From Enterobacter_D sp963521185 (GTDB lineage: Bacteria > Pseudomonadota > Gammaproteobacteria > Enterobacterales > Enterobacteriaceae): DNA of 64,000 nt. The notes below the pieces were generated by a model. The model did not search any database, was not told the origin of the DNA, and saw nothing but the letters and a program-made list of their open reading frames with translations. This document shows positions 35,762 to 44,344 of the stretch, piece after piece; position 1 is the stretch's first letter, and each line of letters opens with the position of its first letter. Location of the stretch: the NCBI GenBank assembly GCA_963521185.1, contig CAUQTV010000002.1, positions 248,001-312,000 on the forward strand. Reading direction: 5' to 3'. The translations under genes were made by a program, and so were the position numbers.

Positions 35762-36820
35762 TTACGCTAACCCCAAATGCGCCCACAGCGCCGCCATCGG
35801 CATCGTCGCCAGCGCGATACACTCATCCGCCGCGCCGTACCAGACGTGCAGCGTATCGTCTTTGATCAGCGCCCCGCAGGTAAACACCACGTTGCCAAAA
35901 AAGCCCTCGCGCTCGTACTCTGCGGTCGGCTCCAGCAGCGGAACGGGGGATTTCGCCAGGATAGTCATCGGATCCTCTGAATCCAGCAATAGCGCGCCCA
36001 GACAGTAGCGCTGATCCGCATCGACACCGTGATAAATCTCCAGCCAGCCGCGTTCCGTTTTTAACAGCGGTGCGCCGCCGCCGGATTTGCGTGCATCCCA
36101 CGCATCGCCCGAACGCCCCAGCAGATGGCGATGATTCCCCCAGTGCAGCATGTCCGGCGATTCGCAGATCCAAATCTCCGGCAGACCAAAATGGCACGGC
36201 GCGGGTCGGGTCAGCGCCAGATAGCGGTCAGCGACTTTTTCCGGGAAAAAGCAGACATCGCGGTTATCAGGGCAGAAGATCAACCCTTTCTTCTCAACGT
36301 TGATAAAGTCCGTCGTCACCGCAAGCGCGGTGGTAATGCCCAGCGGGGAAATCGCCGAATAGTTGATGTACCAGGTATCGCCAATTTGCGTGATGCGCGC
36401 ATCTTCGCAGCCGAACTGCTCATACAGACTGTCGGCGAGTATAAACGCCTGGGTATCGACGGTGAAGTTCACGCCGTCGGGGCTGCGCGCCAGCCGCAGA
36501 TGCGACATCGACGTCAGCCAGATTTGCGACGGATCGCTTTTTAAGGTGATAAGCCGCGGATCGCTAAAGTCATAGCGGTCATCGCTGCGGTCGAAGGTGC
36601 GCGTATCCGGTAGCCAGCGGCCATCCTGCTCGCTCAGCAGCGGCACGACGATCTTTTGCGCATCGCTGCATTTCACGCTTTCGGCCACGCGAACCAGCAA
36701 AATGATTTCATCGTTAAACGCCGTCACCCCGGCATTAAACACGCACTCCACTTTCCGGTCGGGCGATGACGGGATCACGTCCGCAGGAACAATCAGCGGG
36801 TTTTTACTGTGCCGTTTCAT
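35762..36820 (-). CDS. GH130 family glycosidase/phosphorylase (beta-mannoside)
   Basis: 352 residues, no signal peptide, so cytoplasmic. The five-bladed propeller fold of GH130 is indicated by NPLIVPADV at the start, FNAGVTAFNDEIILLVRV, the catalytic-acid segment FGCEDARITQIGDTWYINYS, GGGAPLLKTERGWLEIYHGV and the closing VVFTCG/LHVWYGAAD. Characterised members split beta-mannosides, usually with phosphate to give alpha-mannose 1-phosphate; some are plain hydrolases. The phosphohexomutase gene in the same cluster makes phosphorolysis the likelier chemistry here. Its start overlaps the GH13 gene by 17 bases. Last gene of the five-gene minus-strand operon. Substrate is inferred only. Confidence 0.85.
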   Translation of the reverse strand: MKRHSKNPLIVPADVIPSSPDRKVECVFNAGVTAFNDEIILLVRVAESVKCSDAQKIVVPLLSEQDGRWLPDTRTFDRSDDRYDFSDPRLITLKSDPSQIWLTSMSHLRLARSPDGVNFTVDTQAFILADSLYEQFGCEDARITQIGDTWYINYSAISPLGITTALAVTTDFINVEKKGLIFCPDNRDVCFFPEKVADRYLALTRPAPCHFGLPEIWICESPDMLHWGNHRHLLGRSGDAWDARKSGGGAPLLKTERGWLEIYHGVDADQRYCLGALLLDSEDPMTILAKSPVPLLEPTAEYEREGFFGNVVFTCGALIKDDTLHVWYGAADECIALATMPMAALWAHLGLA

Positions 36821-38387
36821 AACAACTCCTTTTGATCACAAACTGATTCTTCGTAAGCGTGTCGGTGTCGCTCCCGGCCACGGTCTCGGCCATAATTGTG
36901 CGCAGCGGATTCGTCACCGCATCGCCAAAGTTAATGGCCACCCACACCTGCTCGTTTTCGGTGGCGCGGGAATACCAGATGCAGCTTTCCGTCTGCCGCA
37001 GCGTGAGGTATTCACCTCTGCGCAGCGCCTCGCTTTCACCGCGCAGCGCAATCATGCGCTGATAGTCACGCCACAGAGAATCCTCCCGCTCGCGTTCGCC
37101 GTCGGCGTGGATCTCTGCGGCGTCCGGGTTCAGCGGCATCCAGGGTGCGACGGTGGAAAAGCCCGCGTGTGCTCCGGCGCTCCACTGCATCGGTGAGCGG
37201 GAGCCATCGCGCGACTGGGCGAGCGCTTTTTCCAGTGCCGCCGCCTCATCCAGTCCGCTGGCAAGCGCAGTGTGGTAATGGGTTTTGCCCTGCACATCGA
37301 AAATCTCATCGACGGTTTTCGGGCAGTAGTTACTCATGCCCATCTCTTCGCCCTGGTAGATAAAGGGCACGCCGCGCGCGGTCAGTTGCAGCACCATCAT
37401 GCAGCGCGCACGGTCAACATCCCGCGCCGTATCGCCGAAGCGGCCTATCATGCGCGGCATATCGTGGCTGGAAAAAAAGAGCGTCGGCAGGCCCGGCTGC
37501 TTCTCCTGCATCGCCGTTAACGCGCTAAAGATCTGCGTGACGTCAAAGGTTTTCTGGCTGCCCAGATTAAAATTAAACACCACATCCATCAGCTTCGGTC
37601 CCTGATAGCGGCTGAGCACCGCAAGATCCTCACTGCCAATTTCACCAATCAGAAAAACATCGCCCTGCCTGCGGATATAGCGCATCAGGCGGCGCAATAC
37701 GGGTAGCAGCCCCGGCTGATTGACATCGTGAAGATGCACCTGCTCACCCTGCGCCTGCGGGTTATCTGGCCCAATGCCGTTGGTGGAAAGAAAGTTGATC
37801 ACATCGAAACGAAACCCATCCACGCCGCGAGCGCGCCAGAAGTCGACTACCCGGTAAATTTCCTGCTCGACCTGCGGGTTGGCCCAGTTCAGATCCACCT
37901 GCTGCGGGGCGAATTTGTGGTAGTAGAATTGACCGGTATCCGGTTCCGGCGTCCACGCGCTGCCGGAGAAAAACGACTGCCAGTTATTGGGCGCGTCGGT
38001 GAAAAGAAAGTAATCCCGGTAGCGGCTCGCGGGGTTGTTCCAGGCATCAACAAACCACGGATGCTGAGATGAAACGTGGTTGACCACCAGATCGATCACC
38101 ACGCGGATCCCCCGCGCGTGACAGGCGTCAATCACGCGGCTGACATCATTCAGCGTACCAAAGCGTTCATCCACTGCGCAGTAGTCACTGATGTCATAGC
38201 CGTTATCTACGCCGGGGGACGGGTAAAACGGCGTGATCCATATACCGGTGATCCCCAGCGCATGCAGATAGGCAATTTTTTGCTCAAGGCCGGGAAAATC
38301 CCCCAGCCCGTCGGCGTTACCGTCACAAAACGACGGCAGATAGATTTGATAAAACACGCACTCCTGCCACCAGCGAATCCGATGCAT
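36804..38387 (-). CDS. GH13 alpha-glucosidase-like enzyme
   Basis: 527 residues, cytoplasmic. All GH13 blocks are present: region I DLVVNHVS, region V VDLNWANPQV (QPDLNW type), region II GFRFDVINF with the nucleophile Asp, region III LIGEIGSE with the acid Glu, region IV FFSSHDMPR. The QPDLNW-like block belongs to the oligo-1,6-glucosidase / trehalose-6-phosphate hydrolase / alpha-glucosidase group, and Val after the nucleophile (DVI) is the residue associated with alpha-1,6 rather than alpha-1,4 specificity. It should act on a short alpha-glucoside brought in by the adjacent transporter. Confidence 0.88.
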   Translation of the reverse strand: MHRIRWWQECVFYQIYLPSFCDGNADGLGDFPGLEQKIAYLHALGITGIWITPFYPSPGVDNGYDISDYCAVDERFGTLNDVSRVIDACHARGIRVVIDLVVNHVSSQHPWFVDAWNNPASRYRDYFLFTDAPNNWQSFFSGSAWTPEPDTGQFYYHKFAPQQVDLNWANPQVEQEIYRVVDFWRARGVDGFRFDVINFLSTNGIGPDNPQAQGEQVHLHDVNQPGLLPVLRRLMRYIRRQGDVFLIGEIGSEDLAVLSRYQGPKLMDVVFNFNLGSQKTFDVTQIFSALTAMQEKQPGLPTLFFSSHDMPRMIGRFGDTARDVDRARCMMVLQLTARGVPFIYQGEEMGMSNYCPKTVDEIFDVQGKTHYHTALASGLDEAAALEKALAQSRDGSRSPMQWSAGAHAGFSTVAPWMPLNPDAAEIHADGEREREDSLWRDYQRMIALRGESEALRRGEYLTLRQTESCIWYSRATENEQVWVAINFGDAVTNPLRTIMAETVAGSDTDTLTKNQFVIKRSCYETAQ

Positions 38388-38397
38388 TGCAATGTCC

Positions 38398-39225
38398 TTA
38401 TTTAAGTGACAACGACATCCCTTGCAGGAAATATTTGCGGAACAAAATGAACAGCACCATCACCGGCAGCATTTGCACCACCGACCCCGCCAGCACCGGG
38501 CCAAGATGGATGCCCCAGGATTTGCTGAAGGTGGCGAGCAGCACCGAAAACGGCATTTTATCGACGTCACGCATGATGATAAGCGGCCAGAGAAAGTTGT
38601 CCCAGGCGCTTGAAAAGGTAAACAGCGCGACGATGGCGAGGATCGCTTTATTCAGTGGCATCATCACGTGGCGTAAAATCCCCCACAGGCTGGCCCTGTC
38701 GAGTTTCGCCGCATGAATGTAATCGTTCGGCGTACCCTTAAAGCTCTGCGACACCATAAATATGCCCCAGGCGCTCATGGCATACGGCAGGATCATCGCG
38801 CTGTAGCTGTTGAGCAGTCCCAGCTCACGCATGAGGATGAACTGCGGGATCACAAACATAAACGCGGGAAAGACCATCTGCACAATCAGCAGATTTTTAA
38901 AGGCGTGCTTGCCGCGAAAATCGGTTTTTGCCACCGCATACCCCACTAGCATTGCCGTCACGGTCACGCAAAAGGTAATGCTGACCGACACGAAAAACGA
39001 GTTGAAGAGCGTGCGCAGAAACGGTTTATCCGAGCGCTGACTGTTATCAAACAAAAAGCGGTAGTTATCCAGCGAGAAGTCCCCGGAAAACAGGCTGGAA
39101 GTATAGATTTGCGCGGTCGGCTTTAACGAGGCGACGATCATCCAGATAAAGGGATACAGCCACGTGATCGCCAGTAAAAACAGCGCGGCGTGGATCGCTA
39201 AACTGCCAGGCGATAATTTTTTCAT
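38398..39225 (-). CDS. Sugar ABC permease, MalG/UgpE-like
   Basis: 275 residues, six membrane segments, CUT1 family. N-terminal ITWLYPFIWMIVASLKP and the EAA-type loop (YIHAAKLDRASLWGILRHVM) near residue 190. Ten bases upstream of the GH13 start and one-base overlap with the partner permease. Ends LQGMSLSLK, near the usual GAVKG-type tail. Confidence 0.9.
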   Translation of the reverse strand: MKKLSPGSLAIHAALFLLAITWLYPFIWMIVASLKPTAQIYTSSLFSGDFSLDNYRFLFDNSQRSDKPFLRTLFNSFFVSVSITFCVTVTAMLVGYAVAKTDFRGKHAFKNLLIVQMVFPAFMFVIPQFILMRELGLLNSYSAMILPYAMSAWGIFMVSQSFKGTPNDYIHAAKLDRASLWGILRHVMMPLNKAILAIVALFTFSSAWDNFLWPLIIMRDVDKMPFSVLLATFSKSWGIHLGPVLAGSVVQMLPVMVLFILFRKYFLQGMSLSLK

Positions 39226-40091
39226 TAGACGATCTCAATGTGCTTTTCGAACAGTTTACGAAACAGCCAAATCAGCAGAAAACTGCATGCGGCCACGATG
39301 ATGGACATGGTCGCCGCCCAGCCAGGTTTCATCTTCTGGAACGCCACTTCATACATCACCACCATCGGGCTGGTGGTACTGTTGAGCGGTCCGCCACCGG
39401 TGATGAGGTAGGGTTCGGTAAAAATACTGAACGCCACGGTTACCGCCAGCACCATTACCATCACGATCTGCGCGTTCATCATCGGCAGTGTGATACCAAA
39501 GGTCTGCCGCAGACGTCCGGTTTTATCGAGTTGCGCGGCGCTGTAAATATCCTGTGGAATGGCCAGCATGCCGGAATAGAGGATGAGCCCGTAATAGCCG
39601 ACAAATTTCCAGGTGACGATCAGCGCAATCGACAGCATTGCGCAGTCGGGGTTGGTAAACCAGGGAACTGAAACCCCCAGCCATTCGCGTAAAAAAACGT
39701 TCACCGGGCCAAATTCGCTGAATAATTTCGAGAACACAATCGAATAGGCCACGCCTGAGGAAATATTTGCCAGTAAAAAGCTGAGCGCAATAAAACCTTT
39801 GCCGTACTTGATGCGTTTTAGTCCGGCAGCAAACAGTAGCGCCGAGATAAAAACGATCGGCAGGTAATACATCAAAAAGCGAAATACGTTAAGCAGCGAG
39901 GTCCAGAATAATTTATCATTCATCACGCTAATAACATTATTCAACCCGGTCCAGACCGGCGTGCCAACAAATTGCCACTGGGTAACGCTTAATACCGCCA
40001 GCCACGCCAGCGGGTAAAACCAGAACAACAGCGAATATCCGAGCCATGAGGAGGCCAGCAGGCCTCCGGTTCGGGAATCATGTCCAGCCAT
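39225..40091 (-). CDS. Sugar ABC permease, MalF/UgpA-like
   Basis: 288 residues, six membrane segments, CUT1 family. EAA loop region PQDIYSAAQLDKTGRLRQTF. The start LGYSLLFWFYPLAWLAVLSV is typical of the short MalF type found with oligosaccharide systems. Its stop overlaps the start of the second permease by one base (translational coupling). Confidence 0.9.
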   Translation of the reverse strand: MAGHDSRTGGLLASSWLGYSLLFWFYPLAWLAVLSVTQWQFVGTPVWTGLNNVISVMNDKLFWTSLLNVFRFLMYYLPIVFISALLFAAGLKRIKYGKGFIALSFLLANISSGVAYSIVFSKLFSEFGPVNVFLREWLGVSVPWFTNPDCAMLSIALIVTWKFVGYYGLILYSGMLAIPQDIYSAAQLDKTGRLRQTFGITLPMMNAQIVMVMVLAVTVAFSIFTEPYLITGGGPLNSTTSPMVVMYEVAFQKMKPGWAATMSIIVAACSFLLIWLFRKLFEKHIEIV

Positions 40092-40100
40092 GGCGACCTC

Positions 40101-41387
40101 TTATGGTTTAAGGATGCCGTTAATTTCCTGGGCGGATTCATTCAGCACTTTCGCGGGGTCGTCATGTTGAAAAATAACCCGCTCGATCATTTGCGTCATG
40201 CTGCGCTGCACTTCGGTGGTTTTGGTGGTGGCCGCGGGCGGCAGTGCGACGTTCACGTACGAAGCGATCTGCTTTTCGAGCGGGTTTTTCTCGAAGTAAT
40301 CGACAAACAGCGGATTGGTTAGCAGATCCGAGCGCGCAGGCGGCATGCCAACGGTTTCGAGCCACAGCAAATCGTGTTTTTCATCGCCGAATACCCACTG
40401 CAAAAAGGCCCAGGCTTGCGGTTTGTGCTTGCTGGTGGAAAACATCGCCACGCCTTTGCTGTCGCCGAAGGTATAAGGATGGTCGGCACCTTTCTCGGTC
40501 AGCATGGGACCAATTTCGATGTTTTTTAAGATCTCTGGAAACTGCTTGCGGTAGCGGGCGATATCCCACGGACCGCGCGCGGAAGCCAGCACCTGGCCGG
40601 TTGCCAGCGGATCGTCAGCGGAGGTGAAATCGTAGCTGCTCCAGCCTTTGGTGAAGACCTTGCTCATAAAGCTCAGTACGGCTGCGCCCTCGGCGTTATT
40701 AAACTGCACCTGACCGTCGGCGATATAGGCCTTACCCCCGCTCTGCGCATACATCAGCGGGATGAAGTCGAACCACCGCTCCCACCAGTTTTTCCCGGCG
40801 GTGAGTTGCATAACGTAGCCTTTTTTATCCGCATGACGGGCTTCGGCCAGCCAGTAAAGTTCCTCATAGGTTTTGGGAACATGATCGAATCCATACTGTT
40901 TTAGCAGGTCGGTACGCCACCACCAGACGGTGGGGTTGACGTATATCGGCAGGACATTTTGCTGCCCGTTGATTTCCCATGCGGGTGCCAGTGACGTCAT
41001 TTTACGCCCCTGAATCAGCGCCGCATAACCGGGCATTTTGGCGAGATCTTCAAGCTGGCCGATTTCGTTAAGCTGGCTGGCAAAACCAATAAAGATATTA
41101 CTGGTGATGTCGGGTTCCGTTCCTGACGCTAATGCGCTCATGATCGCTTCTTCTGAGCTGTTAGCGGCGGGAATCGTGGTAAATTCAACCGGCGTATGCG
41201 CAGCATCTTTATTCCACTCGGTGACCATTTTGTGCCAAAACGCTTCTTCATTTTCATTCGGGGCAACCCACAGTTTGATGGGGGTTTTCGCCGCGATGGT
41301 CGCTGATTTATCATCAGGGCCACAGCCGGTCATGCACACGCTGAGAAATACCAACGCCATCCCTTTTGCTACTGTCGCAATGTTCAT
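40101..41387 (-). CDS. Sugar ABC substrate-binding lipoprotein
   Basis: 428 residues. Lipoprotein signal peptide ending MTGC with the lipidated Cys22, followed by GPDDKS; D is at +4, so inner-membrane or sorted by default rules is uncertain. Family 1 (MalE/UgpB-like) extracellular binding protein: IKLWVAPNENEEAFWHKMV, GTEPDITSNIFIGFASQL, WERWFDFIPLMYAQSGGKA, AWAFLQWVFGDEKHDLLW. It captures the oligosaccharide for the permeases. First gene of the minus-strand operon, nine bases before the MalF-like permease. Confidence 0.92.
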   Translation of the reverse strand: MNIATVAKGMALVFLSVCMTGCGPDDKSATIAAKTPIKLWVAPNENEEAFWHKMVTEWNKDAAHTPVEFTTIPAANSSEEAIMSALASGTEPDITSNIFIGFASQLNEIGQLEDLAKMPGYAALIQGRKMTSLAPAWEINGQQNVLPIYVNPTVWWWRTDLLKQYGFDHVPKTYEELYWLAEARHADKKGYVMQLTAGKNWWERWFDFIPLMYAQSGGKAYIADGQVQFNNAEGAAVLSFMSKVFTKGWSSYDFTSADDPLATGQVLASARGPWDIARYRKQFPEILKNIEIGPMLTEKGADHPYTFGDSKGVAMFSTSKHKPQAWAFLQWVFGDEKHDLLWLETVGMPPARSDLLTNPLFVDYFEKNPLEKQIASYVNVALPPAATTKTTEVQRSMTQMIERVIFQHDDPAKVLNESAQEINGILKP

Positions 41388-41662
41388 CCCTTCTCCCTTT
41401 CCCTTTTAAATAAAACCTTCCCGAACTTCCCGAAATTGCAAACGCATTTACGCTAACACTCTCTTTTTTTGTTTAACGTTAAATCAATCACACTTCTATT
41501 TTTATTTGCCGTTAAACTTCTTATCTGCACGCAGCAAAATAATCACTGCGGTGAATGCATTAGCGTCATATATATATAAAACTTTCGCAATCAGCGCTTA
41601 TTAGCGCTTTAATTTATACGCCTTAATCATTATTCAGGTGAATATAAAAGGATGACAACACC
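41388..41662. promoter_or_regulatory. Divergent control region of the sugar cluster
   Basis: 275 AT-rich bases between the binding-protein gene and the phosphohexomutase gene. Seen in it: a perfect palindrome TTTAACGTTAAA with central CG (41472-41483), typical of LacI/GalR-family operators; two AGCGCT hexamers ten bases apart (41593-41598, 41603-41608); and a TATATATATA run near 41570 that could give a -10. No regulator gene of the LacI family lies in the window. Confidence 0.55.
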
Positions 41663-43027
41663 ATGGATGAACTCACCTGCTTTAAAGCCTATGATATTCG
41701 CGGTGAAGTGGATGTTAACCTCAACAAAGAGATTGTCTGGCGCATTGGTCGCGCCTATGGCGAATGGTTACAACCGCGCCGGGTGGTGGTCGGGGGCGAT
41801 ATCCGACTGACCTCAGAAACCTACAAACAGGCCCTGATGAGCGGGCTAATGCACAGCGGCGCTGACGTTATCGACCTCGGCGCGACCGGCACTGAAGAGG
41901 TCTATTTTGCCACGCGCGCGCTGAAAGCCGATGGTGGCATTCAGATCACCGCCAGCCATAATCCCGCACACTACAACGGCATGAAGCTGGTGCGCGAAGA
42001 CGCCCGCCCAATCAGCAACGATAATGGTCTGCTGGAAATTAAAGCGCTGGCAGAACAAAACAGCTTCTGCTCCACGATCCAGCACGGCGGCTGGCACAAA
42101 CACGCTATTCGTCCGGCCTGGGTGGCGCATCTGTTGAGCTATGTTTCACGTCCACCGCAGCGCGCGTTGCGTATAGTGGTCAATGCCGGGCACGGTGCCG
42201 CAGGTCCGGCCCTGGACGCGCTGGATGACGCACTGCGTGAGCACGGCGTCGATATCGAATTCATCCGTATTTACCATCAGCCTGACGGCACCTTTCCGGC
42301 TGGCGTACCGAATCCCATGCTGGTGGAAAATCAGCGCGCTACCGCCGAGGCGGTACTGGCGCACGGGGCGGATTTTGGTGTCGCCTGGGACGGGGATTTT
42401 GACCGCTGCTTTTTCTTTGATGAGCGCGGAAAATTTATCGAAAGCTACTACCTGGTGGGGCTGTTTGCCGCCTGGTTTTTACAACAGTCGCCGGGCAGCG
42501 CTGTTTTACTCGACCCCAGACTCATCTGGAACACCCTCGACACGGTACAACGGCACGGTGGCAAGGCGATCGTTTCCCGCACCGGCCACGCCTTTATTAA
42601 GGCCCGTATGCGTGAAGAGGATGCCGTGTATGGCGGCGAAATGAGCGGTCATCACTACTTCCGCCAGTTTGGCTACTGCGATAGCGGCATGATCCCGCTG
42701 GTGGTGATGTTGCAAATGGTTGGCGCGACGGCGGCTCCCCTTTCGTCGTATGTCCAACAGGCCCAGCGACGCTACCCGGCCTCCGGTGAAATCAATCTGA
42801 CGGTCGCGAACCCGGCGGCCATCGTCGAACGTCTGGCGAACCATTATCGCCACGGATCTCATGATCGCTGCGACGGGCTGAGCGTGGCGTTTATCGACTG
42901 GCGCTTCAATTTACGCATGTCCAATACCGAACCGCTGATCCGCCTGAACGTCGAAACACGAGGAGACACGGCACTGCTCGCAGCCAAAACCTCTGAACTG
43001 CTCTCACTGATTAATAAAGGGACGTAA
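41663..43027 (+). CDS. Phosphomannomutase/phosphoglucomutase family protein (CpsG-like)
   Basis: 454 residues, alpha-D-phosphohexomutase superfamily. Catalytic phosphoserine loop GIQITASHNPAHYNGMK, metal loop DGDFDRCF, sugar-binding loop GGEMSGHHYF and the C-terminal phosphate loop RMSNTEPLIRLN are all intact, so it should be active in converting hexose 1- and 6-phosphates. The closest relatives by motif are CpsG/ManB phosphomannomutases (start FKAYDIRG). In this cluster the probable job is mannose 1-phosphate, released by the GH130 enzyme, to mannose 6-phosphate, which ManA can feed to glycolysis. One base before the ATPase gene. Confidence 0.9.
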   Translation: MDELTCFKAYDIRGEVDVNLNKEIVWRIGRAYGEWLQPRRVVVGGDIRLTSETYKQALMSGLMHSGADVIDLGATGTEEVYFATRALKADGGIQITASHNPAHYNGMKLVREDARPISNDNGLLEIKALAEQNSFCSTIQHGGWHKHAIRPAWVAHLLSYVSRPPQRALRIVVNAGHGAAGPALDALDDALREHGVDIEFIRIYHQPDGTFPAGVPNPMLVENQRATAEAVLAHGADFGVAWDGDFDRCFFFDERGKFIESYYLVGLFAAWFLQQSPGSAVLLDPRLIWNTLDTVQRHGGKAIVSRTGHAFIKARMREEDAVYGGEMSGHHYFRQFGYCDSGMIPLVVMLQMVGATAAPLSSYVQQAQRRYPASGEINLTVANPAAIVERLANHYRHGSHDRCDGLSVAFIDWRFNLRMSNTEPLIRLNVETRGDTALLAAKTSELLSLINKGT

Positions 43028-43028
43028 C

Positions 43029-44090
43029 ATGACCGCCGTGACCCTGCGTCATATTCATAAGCTTTATGATAAAAACACGATCATCGAAAATCTGTCGCTG
43101 GATATCACCTCCGGCGAATTCATTGTGCTGGTCGGCCCGTCCGGCTGCGGTAAATCAACGCTGCTGCGCCTGATTGCCGGGCTAGAAACGCCCGACGGCG
43201 GCACCATTATGATGGGTGAGGAAGACGTGACGCACCTCCCGGCGGGCAAACGCAGCCTGTCGATGGTGTTCCAGTCCTATGCGCTTTATCCGCACATGAC
43301 GGTGCGCGAGAACCTCGCCTTCGGCCTGAAAAACATGAAAACGCCGCCGGAGGAGATCGCCGCGCGCATCGATGACGCGGCGAAAATGCTTAAGCTTACG
43401 GAGATGCTCGACAGGCTGCCGCAAAATTTGTCCGGCGGTCAGCGCCAGCGCGTGGCCATTGGGCGATCCATCGTTCAACAGCCGCAGGTTTTTTTATTTG
43501 ACGAGCCACTGTCAAATCTGGATGCGTCCCTGCGCGTGGAGATGCGCCAGGAAATTCAGGAGCTGCACAACAAACTGAAAAACACCATGATCTACGTGAC
43601 TCACGATCAGGTGGAAGCAATGACGCTGGCGGACAGGATCGTGGTGCTCTACAAAGGCAAAATTGAGCAGGTCGGCACGCCTCTCTCCCTGTATAACGAA
43701 CCGGCGAACCTGTTTGTCGCGGAATTTATCGGCACGCCGAAAATCAACGTGCTGCCGGTTGTCTGGCAAAACGGCGGCCTGAGATTGAGTGAAAGCCTGC
43801 ACTTTCCGCTTCGCCGTCGCCCCGAGGGTCTTCGCGAAGGGGACACGCTTTTCATGGCGATTCGCCCGGAGCACATTCGCCCGGGTGCCGACGGTGATTT
43901 TCAGTTTACCGCGCAAACCCGGCTGTGCGAACTGCAAGGGGATTCTACGCTGGTGTGGTTTACCCTTGAGGGGCATCAGGGGTGCCTGAAATCGTTCCAG
44001 CAGCTTAATTTCCCGCCAAAACATGCGCTTACTGTCAGCGTGGATGAACACCATATTCATCTTTTTGATGGCTTAGGCAAACGCCTGTAA
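43029..44090 (+). CDS. Sugar ABC ATPase, UgpC/MalK-like
   Basis: 353 residues. Walker A GPSGCGKST, signature LSGGQRQR, Walker B FLFDEPLSNLD, H-loop THDQVEAMTLADR, then a C-terminal OB-type regulatory domain. This CUT1 ATPase should power the two permeases coded on the opposite strand, as the minus-strand operon has none. It starts one base after the mutase stop. Confidence 0.93.
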   Translation: MTAVTLRHIHKLYDKNTIIENLSLDITSGEFIVLVGPSGCGKSTLLRLIAGLETPDGGTIMMGEEDVTHLPAGKRSLSMVFQSYALYPHMTVRENLAFGLKNMKTPPEEIAARIDDAAKMLKLTEMLDRLPQNLSGGQRQRVAIGRSIVQQPQVFLFDEPLSNLDASLRVEMRQEIQELHNKLKNTMIYVTHDQVEAMTLADRIVVLYKGKIEQVGTPLSLYNEPANLFVAEFIGTPKINVLPVVWQNGGLRLSESLHFPLRRRPEGLREGDTLFMAIRPEHIRPGADGDFQFTAQTRLCELQGDSTLVWFTLEGHQGCLKSFQQLNFPPKHALTVSVDEHHIHLFDGLGKRL

Positions 44091-44095
44091 CCCAG

Positions 44096-44130
44096 AACGG
44101 CGGCAGCGCGTTACTGTGCTACCGCCCGTT
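44096..44130 (+). terminator. Imperfect hairpin after the ABC ATPase gene
   Basis: AACGGCGGCAGC pairs with GCTACCGCCCGTT allowing one bulge and one wobble, six bases past the stop codon; no strong T-run. Confidence 0.5.
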
Positions 44131-44143
44131 GACTAAAAATAAA

Positions 44144-44157
44144 TTATCGATCGATAA
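44144..44157. promoter_or_regulatory. Palindrome TTATCGATCGATAA upstream of comR
   Basis: Perfect 14-base palindrome 187 bases before the comR start; length and symmetry suit a TetR-type dimer. Whether ComR binds it is not known. Confidence 0.4.
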
Positions 44158-44239
44158 ACAAATCGGCTCATTTCATATAAACTTCATCTAACTGTCGCGT
44201 TTCCCAGGTATAAAAAAGCGCTCTATTTGTCTGTTTTTC

Positions 44240-44254
44240 ATAAGATTATCTTAT
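44240..44254. promoter_or_regulatory. Palindrome ATAAGAT-T-ATCTTAT upstream of comR
   Basis: Two perfect 7-base arms around one base, about 90 bases before the comR start and inside its likely promoter region. A plausible TetR-family operator and so a candidate autoregulatory site. Confidence 0.45.
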
Positions 44255-44344
44255 TACTTTTTTATATAGCGACTGCGCTGGTCACAGCGGTTAATTATTT
44301 TTATAATGGTCGTTCAACAAACCAACACACGTTCAGGCGGCACA

